Below, piece by piece: positions 60,908 to 64,000 of a stretch of 64,000 bases of DNA. Positions within the stretch are counted from its first letter, which is position 1. The number at the start of each line of letters is the position of its first letter. Source of the stretch: Microvirga guangxiensis (GTDB taxonomy: Bacteria > Pseudomonadota > Alphaproteobacteria > Rhizobiales > Beijerinckiaceae); NCBI RefSeq assembly GCF_900102135.1, contig NZ_FMVJ01000003.1, positions 434,001-498,000 of the forward strand. The letters are read 5' to 3'. Under the pieces are notes generated by a model. That model was not told where the DNA came from. It ran no database searches and worked only from the letters and a program-made list of their open reading frames with translations. Position numbers and translations under genes: made by a program.

Positions 60908-61756
60908 ATGCTGACGAATGCTCTCAATGGCCTGGTTTACGGCAGCCTGCTCTTCGTTCTCTCGTCCGGCCTTGTCCTGGTCTACGGATTACGGCGCGTG
61001 GTGAACTTCTCCCATGGCGCGCTCTATATGCTCGGTGCCTATATCGGCTACTCGATTGCGCTTCGCTACGGCTTCACGGCTGGCGTCCTTGCCGGAGGCA
61101 TTGCACTGGGGCTGGTCGGAATCGTTCTCGATCTCCTGGTGTTTCGTAATCTCAGCGACCGTAATCCTCTCGTGACCGTGATCGTGACGTTCGGCGTCTT
61201 CCTGGTCCTTGAGGATATCGTCAAATCGGTATGGGGTACGCAGAACTATACGCTGGATCCTCCTGCCGCATTGGCCGGTGTTGTGGAGATCGGCGGAAAT
61301 CCTTTCCCGGCCTACCGTCTCTTTATCATCGGGGCGAGCTTCCTCATGGCGATGATCCTCGTGGTTTGGCTGAAGTTCGGACGCACCGGTCTCTTCGTCC
61401 GCGCTGCAAGCGTCGATCCGTCTGTTGCCGCAATGTGCGGTGTGCGAACGGACCTGCTGGGCCCTGCAGTCGTCGGGCTCGGTGCGGCCTTTGCAGGGTT
61501 CTCCGGCATCATCGCGGCTCCCTTCCTTTCTCTTCACCCGGCGATGGGCAGCGAGATTCTCGTGCTTTCCTTCGTCGTATCGGTCATCGGCGGGCTCGGC
61601 AGCTTCGTGGGAGCTTTTGTATCGGCCATGCTCTTGGGGCAGATGCAGGCGTTCGGCACGGTCTACATGCCTGAACTGGCCTCGCTGCTTCCTTTCCTCC
61701 TGATGTCCTTCATTCTGATCTGGCGTCCGCAGGGACTCGGCGGGCGGAGCGCGTAA
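60908..61756 (+). CDS. livH: branched-chain amino acid-type ABC transporter permease (LivH)
   Basis: A 282-residue inner-membrane permease of the LivH class with about eight helices. Signs: NGLVYGSLLFVLSSGLVLVYG, VNFSHGALYMLGAY and VVSVIGGLGSFVGAFVSAMLLG. In this position it probably carries an aromatic or alicyclic acid instead of leucine. No ribosome site is obvious. Next gene starts 1 base after its stop. Confidence 0.9.
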   Translation: MLTNALNGLVYGSLLFVLSSGLVLVYGLRRVVNFSHGALYMLGAYIGYSIALRYGFTAGVLAGGIALGLVGIVLDLLVFRNLSDRNPLVTVIVTFGVFLVLEDIVKSVWGTQNYTLDPPAALAGVVEIGGNPFPAYRLFIIGASFLMAMILVVWLKFGRTGLFVRAASVDPSVAAMCGVRTDLLGPAVVGLGAAFAGFSGIIAAPFLSLHPAMGSEILVLSFVVSVIGGLGSFVGAFVSAMLLGQMQAFGTVYMPELASLLPFLLMSFILIWRPQGLGGRSA

Positions 61757-61757
61757 G

Positions 61758-62774
61758 ATGAACCGCGCCATTCGCCAGAATGCCCCCTTCCCATATGCTG
61801 AATTGGCCTGTGTGGTCGCCATTGGCATATCGGGCGTTGTGTTTGCGCATTTGGATCTGCCGCTGCTGCAGAGCCTGATCGCCCAGGCGTTGATCCTGTG
61901 TTTTCTTGCTTTCGGTATAGGCTATCTGATCCGTATGACCGGGCTGGTGAGCTTTGGACATGCGGCTCCATTCGGAATAGGAGCCTACGGCATCGCGCTC
62001 AGCTTCTCAGGTTCAGGCGTGGCTCCCGAGCTCATGCTGCTTCTCATCGTTCCTGGCGTGACCCTGCTCTATTTCCTTGTCGGCCTGGTCGTCAGCAGGC
62101 TCGAAGGGATCGGCTTTGCCATGCTGACCCTGGCGCTCGGGCAGGGCGTGTATGTGGCAGCCACGAAGTTTCGCGCGATCACGGGAGGAAGCGATGGTAT
62201 CGCAGTCTCGCTGCCGCGGCGTCTCTTCGGATTGCCGACAGACATCCTTCAGCAGCCTCATGGAATGCTCGTTGCCGCGTTGATCATCCTGCTGATCGTC
62301 TACGTGATCCTGCGCTTCTTCGAACGGTCGCATCTCGGGCGTCTTGCGATTGCAATTCGTGAGAATGAAGAGCGCGCTAATTTTCTGGGTTATCGCACCC
62401 GCGCGCTTCGGGCCGCCGTCTACGGCGTATCGTGCGGGATCGCATCTCTTGGCGGGATCGCCTTTGGTATCTACCAAGGCTTCGTCTCGCCAGACGTCCT
62501 CACTTGGGGCATGTCCGGATCCGGCTTGATCATGGCGATCCTCGGGGGCTCCAGTTTCCTATGGGGCCCAATCGTCGGCGCACTTGTCTTCTTCTTTACC
62601 CGTGAATGGCTGACCGAGTTCACCAGCCACTGGCTCGCCATTCTAGGCCTCACGCTGATCGTCGTCATGGTTCTCTGGCCAAAGGGAATATCCGGCGGTG
62701 TGGAGCACCTGCTCACACGGCGTCGCGCTCCTTCCAAGCCTGCGTCGGCAGAACTTCAGAGGAACGCGGCATGA
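61758..62774 (+). CDS. livM: branched-chain amino acid-type ABC transporter permease (LivM)
   Basis: A 338-residue LivM permease with about nine helices. Signs: RMTGLVSFGHAAPFGIGAY, FAMLTLALGQGVYV, ITGGSDGIAVSLPR and AIRENEERANFLGYRT. Forms the channel with LivH. Its stop overlaps livG by ATGA. The C-terminal tail after GGVEHLL is basic and variable. Confidence 0.92.
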   Translation: MNRAIRQNAPFPYAELACVVAIGISGVVFAHLDLPLLQSLIAQALILCFLAFGIGYLIRMTGLVSFGHAAPFGIGAYGIALSFSGSGVAPELMLLLIVPGVTLLYFLVGLVVSRLEGIGFAMLTLALGQGVYVAATKFRAITGGSDGIAVSLPRRLFGLPTDILQQPHGMLVAALIILLIVYVILRFFERSHLGRLAIAIRENEERANFLGYRTRALRAAVYGVSCGIASLGGIAFGIYQGFVSPDVLTWGMSGSGLIMAILGGSSFLWGPIVGALVFFFTREWLTEFTSHWLAILGLTLIVVMVLWPKGISGGVEHLLTRRRAPSKPASAELQRNAA

Positions 62775-63472
62775 CAGCTCTGCTCCAGTGTCGCAATATC
62801 AGCAAGAGCTATGGCGGCGTACACGCCTTGCAGAAGGTCGATCTCAAGGTGGAGCCGGGCAGGGTTCATGGGCTGATTGGTCCCAACGGCGCCGGGAAGT
62901 CTACCTTCATCGATGTCGTCTCGGGGCGCACCCGCGGGTCGGGCACGGTTATCCTCGGAGACACCGATGTTTCTGGTTTTGCGCCCAACAGGCGACGGAG
63001 GATGGGCCTTTCGCGGTCATTTCAGCGTACGTCGATTTTCCCTGCACTGACGGTGCGGTCGCAGTTCGAGCTTGCCGCTGGTTGGGTGGACAACGACAAT
63101 ACAGCCGACCTCATCGACATGTTCAATCTTCGAGGCGTCCTCGATGTGCGGGCCGAGGAGATCAGCTATGGCCAGCAGCGCCTCGTCGATCTGGGGCTTG
63201 CTCTTGTGGGCACACCGAGAGTTCTTCTTCTCGACGAACCCGCAGCCGGTCTTTCGGCAGCCGAGTCCCATCACCTGGCAGATCATCTGCTCGACATCGC
63301 CCGCCGATGGAATGTGGCCGTTCTCCTCGTCGAGCACGACATGGACGTGATCTTCAAGGTCTGCGATGTCCTGACCGTTCTTGAGACGGGAAAACTGCTG
63401 ATCGAAGGACCACCCGAATCCGTCAGGAGCGATCCGAAAGTCATTCAAGCCTATTTCGGGAGTACGGCATGA
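62771..63472 (+). CDS. livG: ABC transporter ATP-binding protein (LivG)
   Basis: A 233-residue ATPase. Walker A GPNGAGKST (about 38-46), the LivG-type signature EISYGQQRLVDLG, Walker B LLLDEPAAGLS, and switch His in EHDMDVIF. It is shorter than most LivG (about 255) mainly in the middle after SRSFQRTSIFPALTV. The start at 62771 is set by ATGA overlap with livM. Confidence 0.92.
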   Translation: MTALLQCRNISKSYGGVHALQKVDLKVEPGRVHGLIGPNGAGKSTFIDVVSGRTRGSGTVILGDTDVSGFAPNRRRRMGLSRSFQRTSIFPALTVRSQFELAAGWVDNDNTADLIDMFNLRGVLDVRAEEISYGQQRLVDLGLALVGTPRVLLLDEPAAGLSAAESHHLADHLLDIARRWNVAVLLVEHDMDVIFKVCDVLTVLETGKLLIEGPPESVRSDPKVIQAYFGSTA

Positions 63473-64000
63473 CGGCGCTTCTGGAATTGCGCAATGTGGT
63501 CGCAGGCTACGGCGCGGCCCGGATCCTTCATGATCTCAATCTCTCGATCGGAGAAGGCGAGCGCGTTTCCGTGATCGGCAGAAACGGGGTCGGCAAGACG
63601 ACGATTGTCAACACGCTCCTTGGCACATCCCGGTTCATGGGAGGCGAGGTGCTTTACCGTGGCAGGGCTCTGCCAAAAATTGCAGGGCACACGGCTGCGA
63701 CATGCGGAATTGCCGTTGTGCCTCAGGGACGCAAGATCCTGCCGAACCTGACCGTCGCCGAGAACTTGCGGCTCGGAGCTGCCTTGGGGCGCAAGGGGCG
63801 ATGGACGATCGATGAAATTTACCGCCTGTTCCCCATCCTGCATGAAAGGCGCAACTCTTCAGGCACGGCGTTGAGTGGTGGTCAGCAGCAGATGATCGCC
63901 ATTGGCCGCGCGCTCATGGCGAATCCTGATCTCCTTATTCTCGACGAACCCTGCGAAGGTCTTGCGCCCGTCATCGTCGACGAGATCAGCGCCATTTTCA
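63469..64000 (+). CDS. livF: ABC transporter ATP-binding protein (LivF), 3'-truncated
   Basis: The first 177 residues of LivF; the frame is open to the window end. Walker A GRNGVGKTT, Q-loop VPQGRKILPNLTV, signature ALSGGQQQMIAIGRAL and Walker B LLILDEPCEGLAP are all present. It overlaps livG by ATGA. The periplasmic binding protein of the system (LivJ type) is not seen and may follow. Confidence 0.92.
   Translation, partial: MTALLELRNVVAGYGAARILHDLNLSIGEGERVSVIGRNGVGKTTIVNTLLGTSRFMGGEVLYRGRALPKIAGHTAATCGIAVVPQGRKILPNLTVAENLRLGAALGRKGRWTIDEIYRLFPILHERRNSSGTALSGGQQQMIAIGRALMANPDLLILDEPCEGLAPVIVDEISAIF

Overview
The window looks like a chromosomal segment of an alphaproteobacterium of the order Hyphomicrobiales (Rhizobiales), of the Microvirga/Bosea/Methylobacterium kind. 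The evidence is the gene set (coxMNOP-type oxidase, quinate and cyclohexanecarboxylate catabolism, TRAP transporters, many class III cyclases), a high-GC codon style and dense ATGA overlaps. The genus is a guess. No rRNA, tRNA, insertion sequence or CRISPR array was recognised.

Layout. 1-4083: the prkA-yeaH-spoVR stress kinase operon, cut at its 5' end. 4180-6439: two small unknown genes and a BrkB/YihY membrane protein. 6850-14576: a quinate/shikimate catabolic island. It has an NAD-type quinate/shikimate dehydrogenase, a divergent type II dehydroquinase and a complete TRAP transporter on the minus strand. Facing them on the plus strand are a tandem pair of GntR regulators and dehydroshikimate dehydratase QuiC, giving a route to protocatechuate. 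14586-19312: a coxMNOP-like cytochrome oxidase operon (minus). 19647-23000: a SAM-domain/class III cyclase/AAA-ATPase/TPR regulator.

23255-24832 is the most unusual part. A two-gene operon encodes a protein with a SonA-like borosin leader followed by ten 15-residue tandem repeats, and a methyltransferase of the OphMA/SonM family (GHPG motif, Arg67 and Tyr71 in place). This reads as a split borosin RiPP system, that is, peptide-backbone alpha-N-methylation. Its long repetitive precursor is unlike the compact SonA type.

25038-28450: a TPP-riboswitch-controlled thiMED salvage operon whose last gene is a solitary TRAP-type binding protein. 28500-31878: a MocR regulator divergent from an EamA exporter, then fdhD. 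31970-44113: alternative complex III (actABCDEF) next to a caa3-type oxidase with a fused subunit I-III, plus an extra lipoprotein cytochrome c. With coxMNOP this makes two separate oxidase modules within 30 kb. 44296-49325: a FecR/cadherin-like/vWA protein paired with a CHASE2 cyclase. 50261-60665: an alicyclic acid pathway (two acyl-CoA dehydrogenases, aliA, badR, badH, badI, a quinone-oxidoreductase-like MDR, a FadJ-like fusion and a badK-like hydratase). It opens cyclohexanecarboxyl-CoA to pimeloyl-CoA. 60908-64000: a Liv-type ABC transporter (livHMGF, the last cut by the window end), which probably imports the substrate. Three promoter regions of this block share an ATG-CAATG/CATTGAYRT half-site that may be the BadR operator.
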